Shown: in pieces, positions 54,935 through 63,462 of the stretch | Layout: the number at the start of each line of letters is the position of its first letter | Position numbering within the stretch: position 1 is the stretch's first letter | Assembly: GCA_013178295.1 (NCBI GenBank) | Contig: JABLWW010000002.1 | Coordinates: 124,001-188,000, forward strand | Source: Anaerolineae bacterium | GTDB lineage: Bacteria; Chloroflexota; Anaerolineae; Anaerolineales; Anaerolineaceae | Length of the DNA stretch: 64,000 bases | Direction of reading: 5' to 3' | The notes under the pieces: model-generated | What the model saw: the letters and a program-made list of their open reading frames with translations, nothing else | What the model was told of the DNA's origin: nothing | Database searches by the model: none | Position numbers and translations under genes: made by a program

Positions 54935-56365
54935 TTAGCTGCGATTAAGCGTTTTGACCAGGTTGCCTTGGCTGTCAAAGACTTCGATTTGGATAGGCAT
55001 CTGGCCTACTGCATGTGTGGAACATGAGAGGCAGGGGTCATGCGCGCGCACGGCAGCTTCAACCCGATTCAGCAACCCTTCATGAATTTCAGGGCCATTG
55101 ATGTAGGTTTTGGCAACATCGTCCACAGCTTTGCACATGGCATAGTTATTGTGTCCGGTTGCCACAATCAGATTAACGCGTTGGAGTTGTCCATTCTCAT
55201 TTGCCCAGTAGTGATGGAACAGCGTGCCGCGAGGAGCTTCCAAGACGCCTACACCCTCGCCGCGGAAGTTGTGACGTGTGTTGAGGATGTCTTTACTCAA
55301 GATGTCGGGGTCGTCCAGCAGAATACGGACTCTTTCGATGGCAAACAGACACTCGATGAGACGCGCGTAGTGGAAGTACAGCGTGTTTTCGATGGGTTTT
55401 CCGTTGTTAATCGCTTTGTATTTGAGATATTCCTCTTGTGCAAGGGGTGTCTCAATTTTTTCGGCTGCATTGAGCCGCCCAAGAGGACCGACACGGTAAA
55501 CGCCATCTGGCCAGCCGAGTTTTTTGTAGTAGGGGAATTTGAGGTAAGACCAGCTTTCAACGTGTTCGGCGATATAGCCGAGGTATTCGCGCCCATCAAA
55601 CTTTTCCAATTGCTTGCCATTGCTGTCCACAAGGCGTATGTTACCATCGTATAGCTCAAGCCCATTTTGTGGGGTTACAAGACCAAAATATCCTGTCTTG
55701 AATACGGCAAATTTGTTGATATCTTCCTGATTTTTAGCCGCCCAATCCCGCATAATCGAGATACCCAACTGGGTGGTGGCAATTGCTTCATCGATGCCAG
55801 AGAGGATGATGTCCCTTTCTTTGGCTGTAAGCGCTTTATTGACACCGCCAATCACAGCAAAAGTTGGATGTACCTTGCGCCCGCCAAGTATTTGGATGAT
55901 CTCCTGGCCAAACTTACGCAGGTTGACAGCTTTGATTGCCAGTTCTGGGTTGACCTGGATAAGCCCGACAACGTTGCGGATTGCCGGGTCGGCATCAAAA
56001 CCAAGCAGAAGGTCAGGTCCGGCAAGTTCAAAGAAGTGCATTCCGTGGCTTTGGGTGATCTGCCCCATGTGCATCAGGTCGCGGAGGAGGACAGCCGGGC
56101 GTGGGGGAGGGCAGCCGTACACTTCATCACCCGCTTTTGCTGCTGCCAGATGGTGGCTCACCGGGCAAATGCCGCAGATGCGCGGCGTGATGCTGGGCAT
56201 TTCAAAAACCATGCGCCCTTCACAGAATTTTTCAAACCCGCGGAATTCGTTAATATGCAGGTAGGCGTGTTCTACTTTTCCCTTGTCATTCAGGTTGATG
56301 GTCACTTTTGCGTGACCTTCGATGCGGGTTACTGGTTCAATTGTGATTTTTTGTGCAACCATCAT
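54935..56365 (-). CDS. hoxH: [NiFe] hydrogenase large subunit, HoxH type (group 3)
   Basis: 476 residues. The NiFe ligands are in ITPRICGICPVSHH near the N-terminus and DPCLSCSTH near the C-terminus (C445, C448, H451). The tail after H451 (25 residues) is the part the protease removes. EPVTRIEGHAKVTI and the STHAVGQMPIQI ending are typical of cytoplasmic NAD(P)-linked group 3 enzymes rather than membrane uptake enzymes. All four metal cysteines are intact. Two start ATGs (56365, 56362). 10 bases after hoxY. Confidence 0.95.
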   Translation of the reverse strand: MMVAQKITIEPVTRIEGHAKVTINLNDKGKVEHAYLHINEFRGFEKFCEGRMVFEMPSITPRICGICPVSHHLAAAKAGDEVYGCPPPRPAVLLRDLMHMGQITQSHGMHFFELAGPDLLLGFDADPAIRNVVGLIQVNPELAIKAVNLRKFGQEIIQILGGRKVHPTFAVIGGVNKALTAKERDIILSGIDEAIATTQLGISIMRDWAAKNQEDINKFAVFKTGYFGLVTPQNGLELYDGNIRLVDSNGKQLEKFDGREYLGYIAEHVESWSYLKFPYYKKLGWPDGVYRVGPLGRLNAAEKIETPLAQEEYLKYKAINNGKPIENTLYFHYARLIECLFAIERVRILLDDPDILSKDILNTRHNFRGEGVGVLEAPRGTLFHHYWANENGQLQRVNLIVATGHNNYAMCKAVDDVAKTYINGPEIHEGLLNRVEAAVRAHDPCLSCSTHAVGQMPIQIEVFDSQGNLVKTLNRS

Positions 56366-56375
56366 ATACCTCTCA

Positions 56376-56918
56376 TTAATGCCAGTGCAGGTTTTCGTCT
56401 TTTAGGACGGGGATTCTGCCCTGCGCCAGTTCACTAAGCACATAGTAGATTGCATCAGCGGACGGTGGGCAGCCTGGCAGGAATATATCCACAGGCACAA
56501 CATCTTGGACCGCACGCACGCGGGTGGGCTTGCATAGTTCAGGGTCGTCTGGTATCTTTCCTTCTGCGTCCGTGCTTTCTGTTTCGATATATGCTCTTCG
56601 CAGTGATTCTTCGATTGAGAAGAAGTTTCTCATTGCAGGCACGCCGCCAAAGACAGCGCAGTCTCCCAGGGCTACCAGGATTTTGCAGCGTGCGCGCATG
56701 CGGTGGGCTACCTCTTCGTTACTGGTATTATTGACACCGCCCTCGAGGATACCGACATCCACACCGCTGGCATCTGGCTCTTTGAGATCGGTGATGGGGG
56801 TTGCACGTATGTCTGCCAGTTCGGCGATCTTAATGATTCTTTCGTCTATATCCAGCAAGGACATGTGACATCCTGCGCAACCAGCCATCCAGTCGCTTGC
56901 TATTTTGGGTTTTGCCAT
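56376..56918 (-). CDS. hoxY: [NiFe] hydrogenase small subunit, HoxY type
   Basis: 180 residues. Short form with a single proximal [4Fe-4S] cluster: cysteines in WMAGCAGCHMSLLDID, VALGDCAVFGG and FLPGCPPSAD. No Tat signal and no second or third cluster domain, as expected of soluble group 3 enzymes. GGAG before ATG. It passes electrons from the NiFe site to the HoxU/NuoG-like subunit encoded upstream. Confidence 0.95.
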   Translation of the reverse strand: MAKPKIASDWMAGCAGCHMSLLDIDERIIKIAELADIRATPITDLKEPDASGVDVGILEGGVNNTSNEEVAHRMRARCKILVALGDCAVFGGVPAMRNFFSIEESLRRAYIETESTDAEGKIPDDPELCKPTRVRAVQDVVPVDIFLPGCPPSADAIYYVLSELAQGRIPVLKDENLHWH

Positions 56919-56979
56919 ATTACTCTCCTTTTTTCATCAGGGCATCAGTGGGCACAATTCGCACCGATAATCATACAAA

Positions 56980-58977
56980 TTATATCTCAATTATCGATAC
57001 TGGGCAAGTCCGGGCAGTTAATTGTTTTTGCCAGGCTTCGCCGTTGGCTTTTATTCCCAGTTTCGAGGCGATTTCTTTGAGCACCTCGTTGTTGGATTTA
57101 ATTTCCTCGGGGGCATCCACCGACTTCTTGGCGGTCTGCAGATAACCTTCCAGGCTGAGATAGTGTCCTTCCTGCTCTGCCCAGGTTTGCACTGGCAAGA
57201 CCACATCTGCCATCGCAGTAAGCTGAGAAGCGTAGCTAGCTTGCACAGCCAGGAAGGGGGCTTTTTCCAGGCTCTTAATCAGACGCTGGGAAGGATCATC
57301 ATCTCCCAACACAATGTAGGCTGCCTGATGCCCGTTCAGTGCAAAGGGTTGATCCAGTTTATACTGGGCTGCGGCGAGGCTGTTGGCTTTTCCCTTAACG
57401 TTAATCAGCCCGTTGTAATTATCTGAAATTACACCACATAAGCGTGCCAGGTCAAGCAGCGGCTTAACCGCCTCGGCGCTCCCTTGAGCTGTTAAGCCCT
57501 TTCCGTAAATGAATACAGGCTGCTCACTTTCAAGGATCATCTTTGCACATTCGATGAGCTGCTCTGATTTGACGCCGGTGGTGGATTCCACTTTCTCTAG
57601 TGAAGGCGGCTGAATCTTGACAGTGGCTTTGGCGTTGCCGACTTTTGCAACGGCTGCTAACAACCCTTTGACAAGATCACTCTCGTTGCCTTTTGTTGGC
57701 TTGATCACCATATCCGCTAGATCTGCTATGGGGTTGTCCTCGACATCGAGCACAATGAGCTTTGTACCCTTAGGCAAAATCCGCTTGACAAAGAAACCTG
57801 CTACTTCGTGTTTGTTAATCAGATCTGCCCCCATGATGACGACGCAGTCGGCATTTTCAAGGGCTGATAGTTTGCCCTCAAAAGGCTTGCCAAGCTCATC
57901 GGCAAGCGCTGCCGGGGCGGCAGAGGGGATGCCTTCCTCGGAGCTGGTAACCATGTCGCTTTTGAACCCGTTAGCAAAAATTTCTTTGAACAGATAGAGA
58001 GTCTCTGCTGGCATACGGGTGGATACCATTGCGGCGACGCCATCGGACTTTTTGTTGACCAGTGGTTTGAGGTGAGAAACGATTGTGCTGATGGCCTCGT
58101 CCCAAGTGGCGGCTTTGAGTTTGCCGTCCTTTTTGACCAGCGGGGTGTTAATGCGTTCTTTTTCTTCAAAGAGCGGTACAAACCTGCCCAGTTTGCAAAT
58201 GACGCCATGATTGACGGGTGCATCCCAATCGCTTTCGATGCGGACAATCTGGTTGTCGCGAGTCAGGACGTCAATGCCGCAACCCACGCTACAACCAACG
58301 CAGATGGTTTTGTTGTGGTTAACCTGGGTATCGCGCCCGCGATATGCGCTCACGCGGTCAATGAGGGCACCTGTGGGGCAGACCTGAACGCAGGTGCCAC
58401 AGGAAATACAGGTGCTTTCGCCTAAGGGGGTGCCCAAATCAGCAACCAGAACACTTTGGGCGCCGCGCTCTTCAAAACCGAGTGTGAAGTTGCCCACCAG
58501 TTCGCCGCAGGCTCTTACACACCGGCGACAAAGGATACATCGGTTGTGGTCAAGCACAAAGTAGGGATGGGTTGCGTCCACGGTGTAAGGCTGCCAGTTA
58601 GGCTGCAGAGGCCAGTGGGTCATTCCCTCGCCATAGGCGGCATTTTGGAGTTCGCAGTCGCCGCCTGTTACCACGCAATAGGGGCAGAAGTGATTGCGTT
58701 CGCTGAATAGCATGGTAAGCACAAATTTGCGCGAGGCGCGTAGCTTTTCCGAGTCGGTGCGCACGACCATATTGTTAGCTGCCGGCAGTGTACAGGATGG
58801 CTGCAAGCCGCGCATTCCCTCGACCTCTACCAGGCAGAGGCGGCAGCCGCCATACGGGGTAAGATGTGGATGGTCGCAGAGCGTGGGTATAAAAACCCCC
58901 GCTTTTTCTGCTGCGCGCAACACGGTAGTCCCTTCGGGGACTTCTATTGTTTTTCCGTCAATTGTTATATGGACCAT
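56980..58977 (-). CDS. HoxU/NuoG-like Fe-S subunit with a non-catalytic molybdopterin-type domain
   Basis: 665 residues. Clusters in order: [2Fe-2S] plant-type (CDHPHLTPYGGCRLC, about 34-65), His-Cys [4Fe-4S] (NHFCPYC and GGDCELQ), two ferredoxin [4Fe-4S] (CILCRRCVRAC, CISCGTCVQVCP), then a further CVGCSVGC...C set at about 230 that heads a molybdopterin oxidoreductase-like domain to the end. The position of a formate dehydrogenase Sec or Cys is not kept, and the final cofactor-binding domain is missing, so it is an electron wire rather than an oxidoreductase. It connects NuoF-like modules with HoxY. GGAG before ATG. Confidence 0.9.
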   Translation of the reverse strand: MVHITIDGKTIEVPEGTTVLRAAEKAGVFIPTLCDHPHLTPYGGCRLCLVEVEGMRGLQPSCTLPAANNMVVRTDSEKLRASRKFVLTMLFSERNHFCPYCVVTGGDCELQNAAYGEGMTHWPLQPNWQPYTVDATHPYFVLDHNRCILCRRCVRACGELVGNFTLGFEERGAQSVLVADLGTPLGESTCISCGTCVQVCPTGALIDRVSAYRGRDTQVNHNKTICVGCSVGCGIDVLTRDNQIVRIESDWDAPVNHGVICKLGRFVPLFEEKERINTPLVKKDGKLKAATWDEAISTIVSHLKPLVNKKSDGVAAMVSTRMPAETLYLFKEIFANGFKSDMVTSSEEGIPSAAPAALADELGKPFEGKLSALENADCVVIMGADLINKHEVAGFFVKRILPKGTKLIVLDVEDNPIADLADMVIKPTKGNESDLVKGLLAAVAKVGNAKATVKIQPPSLEKVESTTGVKSEQLIECAKMILESEQPVFIYGKGLTAQGSAEAVKPLLDLARLCGVISDNYNGLINVKGKANSLAAAQYKLDQPFALNGHQAAYIVLGDDDPSQRLIKSLEKAPFLAVQASYASQLTAMADVVLPVQTWAEQEGHYLSLEGYLQTAKKSVDAPEEIKSNNEVLKEIASKLGIKANGEAWQKQLTARTCPVSIIEI

Positions 58978-59021
58978 TATAATTTCTCCATCGGTGCAAT
59001 TTACTTATAGAAAGATTCCGT

Positions 59022-60656
59022 TCATACTTTGCGCCCGCTCATGGGGCAAACGCCTGTAGGACATACTTTCAAGCGGATGTGGGTTTCAACCTCAGCGCGA
59101 AAATGATTGAGGATATCACGGACTGGCGTGCCAGCTGTCTGTCCCAGACCACAGTTGGATAACTCGGTCAGGTTCTCGCTGAGCATTTTCAAATCGTCAA
59201 TGTCGCGCATCAGGGCTGTGCCTTCGGAAATATTGGTGAGGATGTCGTAAGCGCGCTGTGTGCCAATGCGGCAGGGGCTGCACTTTCCACAGCTTTCAAA
59301 GCGGAAGAAATTCACCAGTACCCTGGCGAGGTCAACCACGCAGGTATCTTCATCGCAAATCAGCAAAGCGCCCGAACCCAGCGAAACACCCGCATTGCGG
59401 TATGAGTCGAAATCCATGGGGGTATCCTGCAGACTTGCGGGGATGATTGAGCCGCTAGAACCGCCTGTCTGCGCCAGCTTAAAACTGGCGCCGTTTTTCA
59501 TGCCTTTGCCATATATTGCAATGATTTCGCGCAGGGTAATACCCATTGGTACTTCGATCAAGCCGGTTACATTCACGTTGCCAAGAATTGTGAACACCTT
59601 TGTTCCCGGGCTGCTCTTAGTGCCGAATTTTGAAAACCAGCCTGCACCATTGCGTAGAATGGCGGGCACATTGGCAAGAGTTTCAACGTTGTTGACCAAT
59701 GTTGGTTGGTTCCATAGACCGTTGGTGGTGGGATATGGCGGGCGGGCGCGGGGTTCGCCGCGTTTCCCTTCTATTGATTCGAGTAAGGCAGTTTCTTCGC
59801 CACAGATGTAGGCGCCTGCACCGCTATGAACATGCAGATGGAAGCTGAAATCCGACCCAAAAATATTTTTTCCCAACATACCCATACGTTCCGCTTCGTG
59901 AATGGCGTTGAGCAGGCGCTCCTGTGCCAGCCCATACTCGCCGCGAACGTAAATATAACCCTCAGATGCTCCGATGGCATACGCAGCGATAGTCATGGCT
60001 TCGAGGATGTTGAAGGGGTCGCCCTCCAGGATGAGACGATCTTTGAACGTGCCAGGTTCGCTTTCATCTGCGTTACAGACGACGTATTTTTTCTTGCCAG
60101 ATGCTTTTGCAACAAAACGCCATTTGGTGCCGGTTGGAAAACCAGCACCTCCACGACCGCGCAAACCGGATTTTTCGATTTCCTCAATCACCTCAGCGGG
60201 GGTCATGGAACTGAGCGCCTTGCCCAGAGCCTGATAGCCATCATGCACAATGTAGTCTTCAATGCTGGTTGGGTCAACAATCCCAGCCCGACCAGTAACG
60301 ATTTTTTGCTCTGCTGGCAGGGTGTCCTTTCGTGCAGAAAGCCAGGCAATACGTCCGGAGAGTTCCTTGACTGGCGCCTGGAAACATGTGGCGATGCGGC
60401 CTTTGTACAGGTGTTCCTCTACCAAATAATGAACATCTTCGGGTTTGACGGGACCATAAATGACAGCTTCCGGATAGACGATGACCAGGGGAACAGCATC
60501 ATGCCGCCCAATATCTCCTACCATAGATAGTGAAATTTCGTCTTCCAGTTTGAACGCCCGGATTTCCTCCTGAAGGCGTTGGTATACTTCTTGAGCGCCG
60601 CTCTGCATACTTTTTGCGTCGCTGGATACTAACACCATTGAACGATAGGCTTTCAT
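59022..60656 (-). CDS. nuoF: NuoF-like flavoprotein subunit (second copy, without C-terminal ferredoxin)
   Basis: 544 residues. Flavin site GLRGRGGAGFPTGTKW, NAD site YVVCNADESEPGTFKDR and YIYVRGEYGLAQ, [4Fe-4S] ligands ESCGKCSPCRIGT and NCGLGQTA. The first 120 residues have the thioredoxin-like ferredoxin fold that precedes NuoF in Hnd/Hyd enzymes, but the usual cluster cysteines are gone (SSDAKSMQSGA, VGDIGRHDAVP). It ends at CPTGVCP without a 2x[4Fe-4S] tail. The ATG at 60656, behind GAGG, is preferred. Named by homology; not part of respiratory complex I here. Confidence 0.9.
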   Translation of the reverse strand: MKAYRSMVLVSSDAKSMQSGAQEVYQRLQEEIRAFKLEDEISLSMVGDIGRHDAVPLVIVYPEAVIYGPVKPEDVHYLVEEHLYKGRIATCFQAPVKELSGRIAWLSARKDTLPAEQKIVTGRAGIVDPTSIEDYIVHDGYQALGKALSSMTPAEVIEEIEKSGLRGRGGAGFPTGTKWRFVAKASGKKKYVVCNADESEPGTFKDRLILEGDPFNILEAMTIAAYAIGASEGYIYVRGEYGLAQERLLNAIHEAERMGMLGKNIFGSDFSFHLHVHSGAGAYICGEETALLESIEGKRGEPRARPPYPTTNGLWNQPTLVNNVETLANVPAILRNGAGWFSKFGTKSSPGTKVFTILGNVNVTGLIEVPMGITLREIIAIYGKGMKNGASFKLAQTGGSSGSIIPASLQDTPMDFDSYRNAGVSLGSGALLICDEDTCVVDLARVLVNFFRFESCGKCSPCRIGTQRAYDILTNISEGTALMRDIDDLKMLSENLTELSNCGLGQTAGTPVRDILNHFRAEVETHIRLKVCPTGVCPMSGRKV

Positions 60657-60667
60657 GATCACCTCGT

Positions 60668-61150
60668 CTATTTGTAGCGCGCCAGTATTTCGCGCAATTG
60701 ATCAGGGGTAACATTGCCAAAGACATCGTTATCAATGACAATCACTGGCCCGACGCCGCATACCCCCAGACAGCTTGTGGTGATGAGTGTCCATTTGCCG
60801 TCAGGGGTTGTTTCGCCGTTTTGGATATTGAGCTCTTCGCGCAGTGCGTTCCACACCTCTCTTCCGCCTGCTACATGACAGGGCGCACTCTCGCAGAACT
60901 GAATGACGTGCCTGCCGCGGGGTTTGGTAGAAAGCATGTGGTAGAAAGTAGCTACGGAAAACAGCTGACTTTTTGGGACTTTCATCTGTCGGCTGATTTC
61001 TTCGAGGGCCTCGCCAGGCAGATAGCCGACCTTGCGATTCACCTCGTTTAAAATGGGGATAAGCTCGTCCTTTGAGGTTCCATAACGTTTTACTGCTTCA
61101 TGGACTGCCTGGACAATGACTTTTCCGTTCTTTTTATGATCTTCGGCCAT
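60668..61150 (-). CDS. nuoE: NuoE/HoxE-like [2Fe-2S] subunit
   Basis: 160 residues, helical N-terminus then thioredoxin-like domain. Ligands CESAPC and SCLGVC (C-x4-C and C-x3-C) are intact. Partner of the NuoF-like flavoproteins; it sits between the two copies (5 and 23 bases away). GGAGGAG before ATG. Confidence 0.94.
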   Translation of the reverse strand: MAEDHKKNGKVIVQAVHEAVKRYGTSKDELIPILNEVNRKVGYLPGEALEEISRQMKVPKSQLFSVATFYHMLSTKPRGRHVIQFCESAPCHVAGGREVWNALREELNIQNGETTPDGKWTLITTSCLGVCGVGPVIVIDNDVFGNVTPDQLREILARYK

Positions 61151-61173
61151 ACATCTCCTCCAGGTTTTAAGGG

Positions 61174-62958
61174 TTACTTGATCATCACAGCGTTAAAATT
61201 GCATACTTGTGCACAAATCCCGCAGCGGATGCAGATATCCGGATCAATGTAATGTGTTTGCCGACGCTCGCCAGAGATAGCATTTACAGGGCAGTTGCGG
61301 GCGCAAACGGTACACCCGGTGCAGGCATCTTTTGATATCTCGTAGCTGATTAAATCTCGACAGACTTTCGCCGGGCATCGCTTTTCGTAGATGTGCGCCT
61401 CGTATTCATGTCTGAAGTGCTTGAGAATGGAAACGACTGGGTTGGGAGCGCCTTGGCCAAGACCACACAGGCTGGCAGAGCGAATATTCTCACAGAGTTC
61501 TTCCAGAAGCTCAATGTCTCCATGTCTTCCCTGCCCCTTGCAGATGCGCTCCAGCGTTTCGAGCAAACGGCGTGTTCCAACGCGGCAAGGCACACATTTG
61601 CCGCAGCTTTCGTCTTGGGTGAATTCCATGAAGTAGCGCGCAATATCCACCATACAGGTTTCGTCATCCAGAACGATCAACCCGCCAGAGCCCATCAGCC
61701 CACCGACGCTCAGAAGGGATTCGTAGTCAATTGGCACATCCAGGTATTTTTCAGGGAGACAAGCGCCCATTGGCCCGCCAATTTGAACAGCTTTGAAACC
61801 TTTGTTATCCTTGATGCCTCCGCCGATATCATAGATGATTTCGCGCAGGGTAATCCCCAGTGGGACTTCGATTAAGCCAGTGTTATTGAGATCCCCTGCC
61901 AGTGCAAAGGTTTTGGTGCCTTTGCTTTTTTCGGTGCCCATGCTGGCAAACCAATCTGCGCCGCGCAGGATGATTTGGGGGACATTGGCGTAGGATTCTA
62001 CGTTATTGTTGTTGGTGGGTTTATTCCAAAGACCTTTGACCGTGGGGAAGGGTGGGCGTGGGCGAGGTTCGCCGCGCTTACCTTCAATGGAAGCTATCAG
62101 AGCTGTTTCTTCACCGCAAACAAACGCACCTGCACCCATGCGCACTTCAAGATCAAACGAAAAACCGCTGTTGAGAATATTTTCGCCCAAAAAGCCAAAC
62201 TCTCTTGCCTGTTGAATGGCAATATTGAGGGTCTTGACAGCAATTGGGTATTCGGCACGGCAGTAGATGTAGCCGCGGCTGGCGCCAATGGCATAGGCAG
62301 CAATGATCATTCCTTCGAGTACGCTGTGGGGGTCGCCTTCCAAAACGCGGCGGTTCATGAAGGCACCAGGATCGCCTTCATCAGCATTGCAGGTCAGGTA
62401 TTTCGGGGTTTCCTGACTGGCGCGCGCCAGCTGCCATTTGTGACCCACCGGGAATCCAGCACCGCCTCGCCCGCGCAGACCGGAGCGTTTGATGTGCTCA
62501 ATGACATCTTCGGGGCTCATTTCGGTCAGCACCTTTGCTAACGCAAGATAGCCGTCCTCTGAAATGTAATCTTCGATGTTGTTGGGGTCTATTTTGCCGC
62601 AGTTACGTAGCACAACGCGCACTTCTTTGGGTTTTGGGGGTCCAAGTTCCTCATCGACGACGACTGGTTTTTGCTCAACAAATTTTTGGACGATGCGCCC
62701 CTTAAGAAAATGTTCGTGCACCAGATAAGGGATGTCATTGGTTGTCAGATTGACGTAGTGAACACCCTCCGGGTATACCATGATGTCTGGGCCATAGGCA
62801 TAGGGGTCACCAATGCGTGAGGTCTCAAGAACTTGCACTTCGTCTATCAAACCCTGTGCAACCAGTTCATCATGCAGGTGGTCAACAATGTCATGCGCGC
62901 CCCGCTTCAGACATTCCGGGTCCACCGAAACCAGTATGTGAGATCTAAAAAATGCCAT
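61174..62958 (-). CDS. nuoF: NuoF-like flavoprotein with C-terminal 2x[4Fe-4S] ferredoxin domain (HydB/HndC type)
   Basis: 594 residues. FMN site GLRGRGGAGFPVGHKW, NAD site YLTCNADEGDPGAFMNRR, [4Fe-4S] ligands ESCGKCVPCRVGT and LCGLGQGA, then a bacterial ferredoxin tail with CTGCTVCARNCP and CIRCGICAQVC. This layout is the electron-bifurcating HydB/HndC/NuoF form. The N-terminal thioredoxin-like part (SVDPECLKRGA, RIGDPYAYGP) lacks most cluster cysteines. It can reduce NAD or ferredoxin partner chains. Confidence 0.93.
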   Translation of the reverse strand: MAFFRSHILVSVDPECLKRGAHDIVDHLHDELVAQGLIDEVQVLETSRIGDPYAYGPDIMVYPEGVHYVNLTTNDIPYLVHEHFLKGRIVQKFVEQKPVVVDEELGPPKPKEVRVVLRNCGKIDPNNIEDYISEDGYLALAKVLTEMSPEDVIEHIKRSGLRGRGGAGFPVGHKWQLARASQETPKYLTCNADEGDPGAFMNRRVLEGDPHSVLEGMIIAAYAIGASRGYIYCRAEYPIAVKTLNIAIQQAREFGFLGENILNSGFSFDLEVRMGAGAFVCGEETALIASIEGKRGEPRPRPPFPTVKGLWNKPTNNNNVESYANVPQIILRGADWFASMGTEKSKGTKTFALAGDLNNTGLIEVPLGITLREIIYDIGGGIKDNKGFKAVQIGGPMGACLPEKYLDVPIDYESLLSVGGLMGSGGLIVLDDETCMVDIARYFMEFTQDESCGKCVPCRVGTRRLLETLERICKGQGRHGDIELLEELCENIRSASLCGLGQGAPNPVVSILKHFRHEYEAHIYEKRCPAKVCRDLISYEISKDACTGCTVCARNCPVNAISGERRQTHYIDPDICIRCGICAQVCNFNAVMIK

Positions 62959-63057
62959 GTTACACCTATCATACGGCTCTTCAGCCGTCTGTTACCTAAA
63001 AACAAGATTGTTCACACGAAGAAATATCAGCTGCTAATATTACGAATAATATCCAGA

Positions 63058-63423
63058 TCACTCAATTACGTACTCTTTGACAGCCTGCCCACCCTGAACA
63101 TGTTCTTTCATGATTCTACGTGCAATGTCAGGGGTTACTTTGCCATAGGTGACCTTTGGTGCTGAACCAATCACCACCTGAACGATAGGTTCCCATGAAT
63201 CCCAGCCAATGTTGCCCGTTTGCCGTACAATGATGTCGGTCAGATTCTCTTTTTCGATGTAGTCCAGAATAGCTTTCAGCGTTTCGCGTGCTCCTGCTGC
63301 AATTCCCACTGTTCCCATGCCTACAATAATTTCTTTTTGACCACCAGTGGTCTTTGCCTCGCGCTTTTGCAGGGCTTCTTCGCGGATGCGTTTCAGGTCT
63401 TCTAGTGATTTTACTTTATCCAT
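63058..63423 (-). CDS. Thioredoxin-like ferredoxin-fold subunit (HndB-like) without cluster cysteines
   Basis: 121 residues. Pattern GMGTVGIAAGARETL, TGNIGWDSWEPIV and VTYGKVTPDIARRIM matches HndB-type proteins, where the family has Cys in GTCGIA and TGCxGxC. Here those positions are Val, Asn and Asp, and the protein has no cysteine at all, so no [2Fe-2S] cluster can be held. It opens the hydrogenase subunit genes, 99 bases before the HydB-type gene, and the fold is intact, so a structural role is likely. GGAG before ATG. Confidence 0.87.
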   Translation of the reverse strand: MDKVKSLEDLKRIREEALQKREAKTTGGQKEIIVGMGTVGIAAGARETLKAILDYIEKENLTDIIVRQTGNIGWDSWEPIVQVVIGSAPKVTYGKVTPDIARRIMKEHVQGGQAVKEYVIE

Positions 63424-63462
63424 GGTGTGCTCCGTATTATAAATTTAGAATTTTTGATTGCT

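Noticed and set aside
56980-58977. Formate dehydrogenase alpha subunit
   Set aside because: The catalytic Sec/Cys region and the last cofactor-binding domain are missing, and length is 665 rather than about 900 residues.
56980-62958. Assignment of the NuoEFG-like genes to respiratory complex I
   Set aside because: No membrane subunits (NuoA, H, J-N) or NuoBCDI are present; HoxY and HoxH follow directly, so they belong to a soluble hydrogenase.
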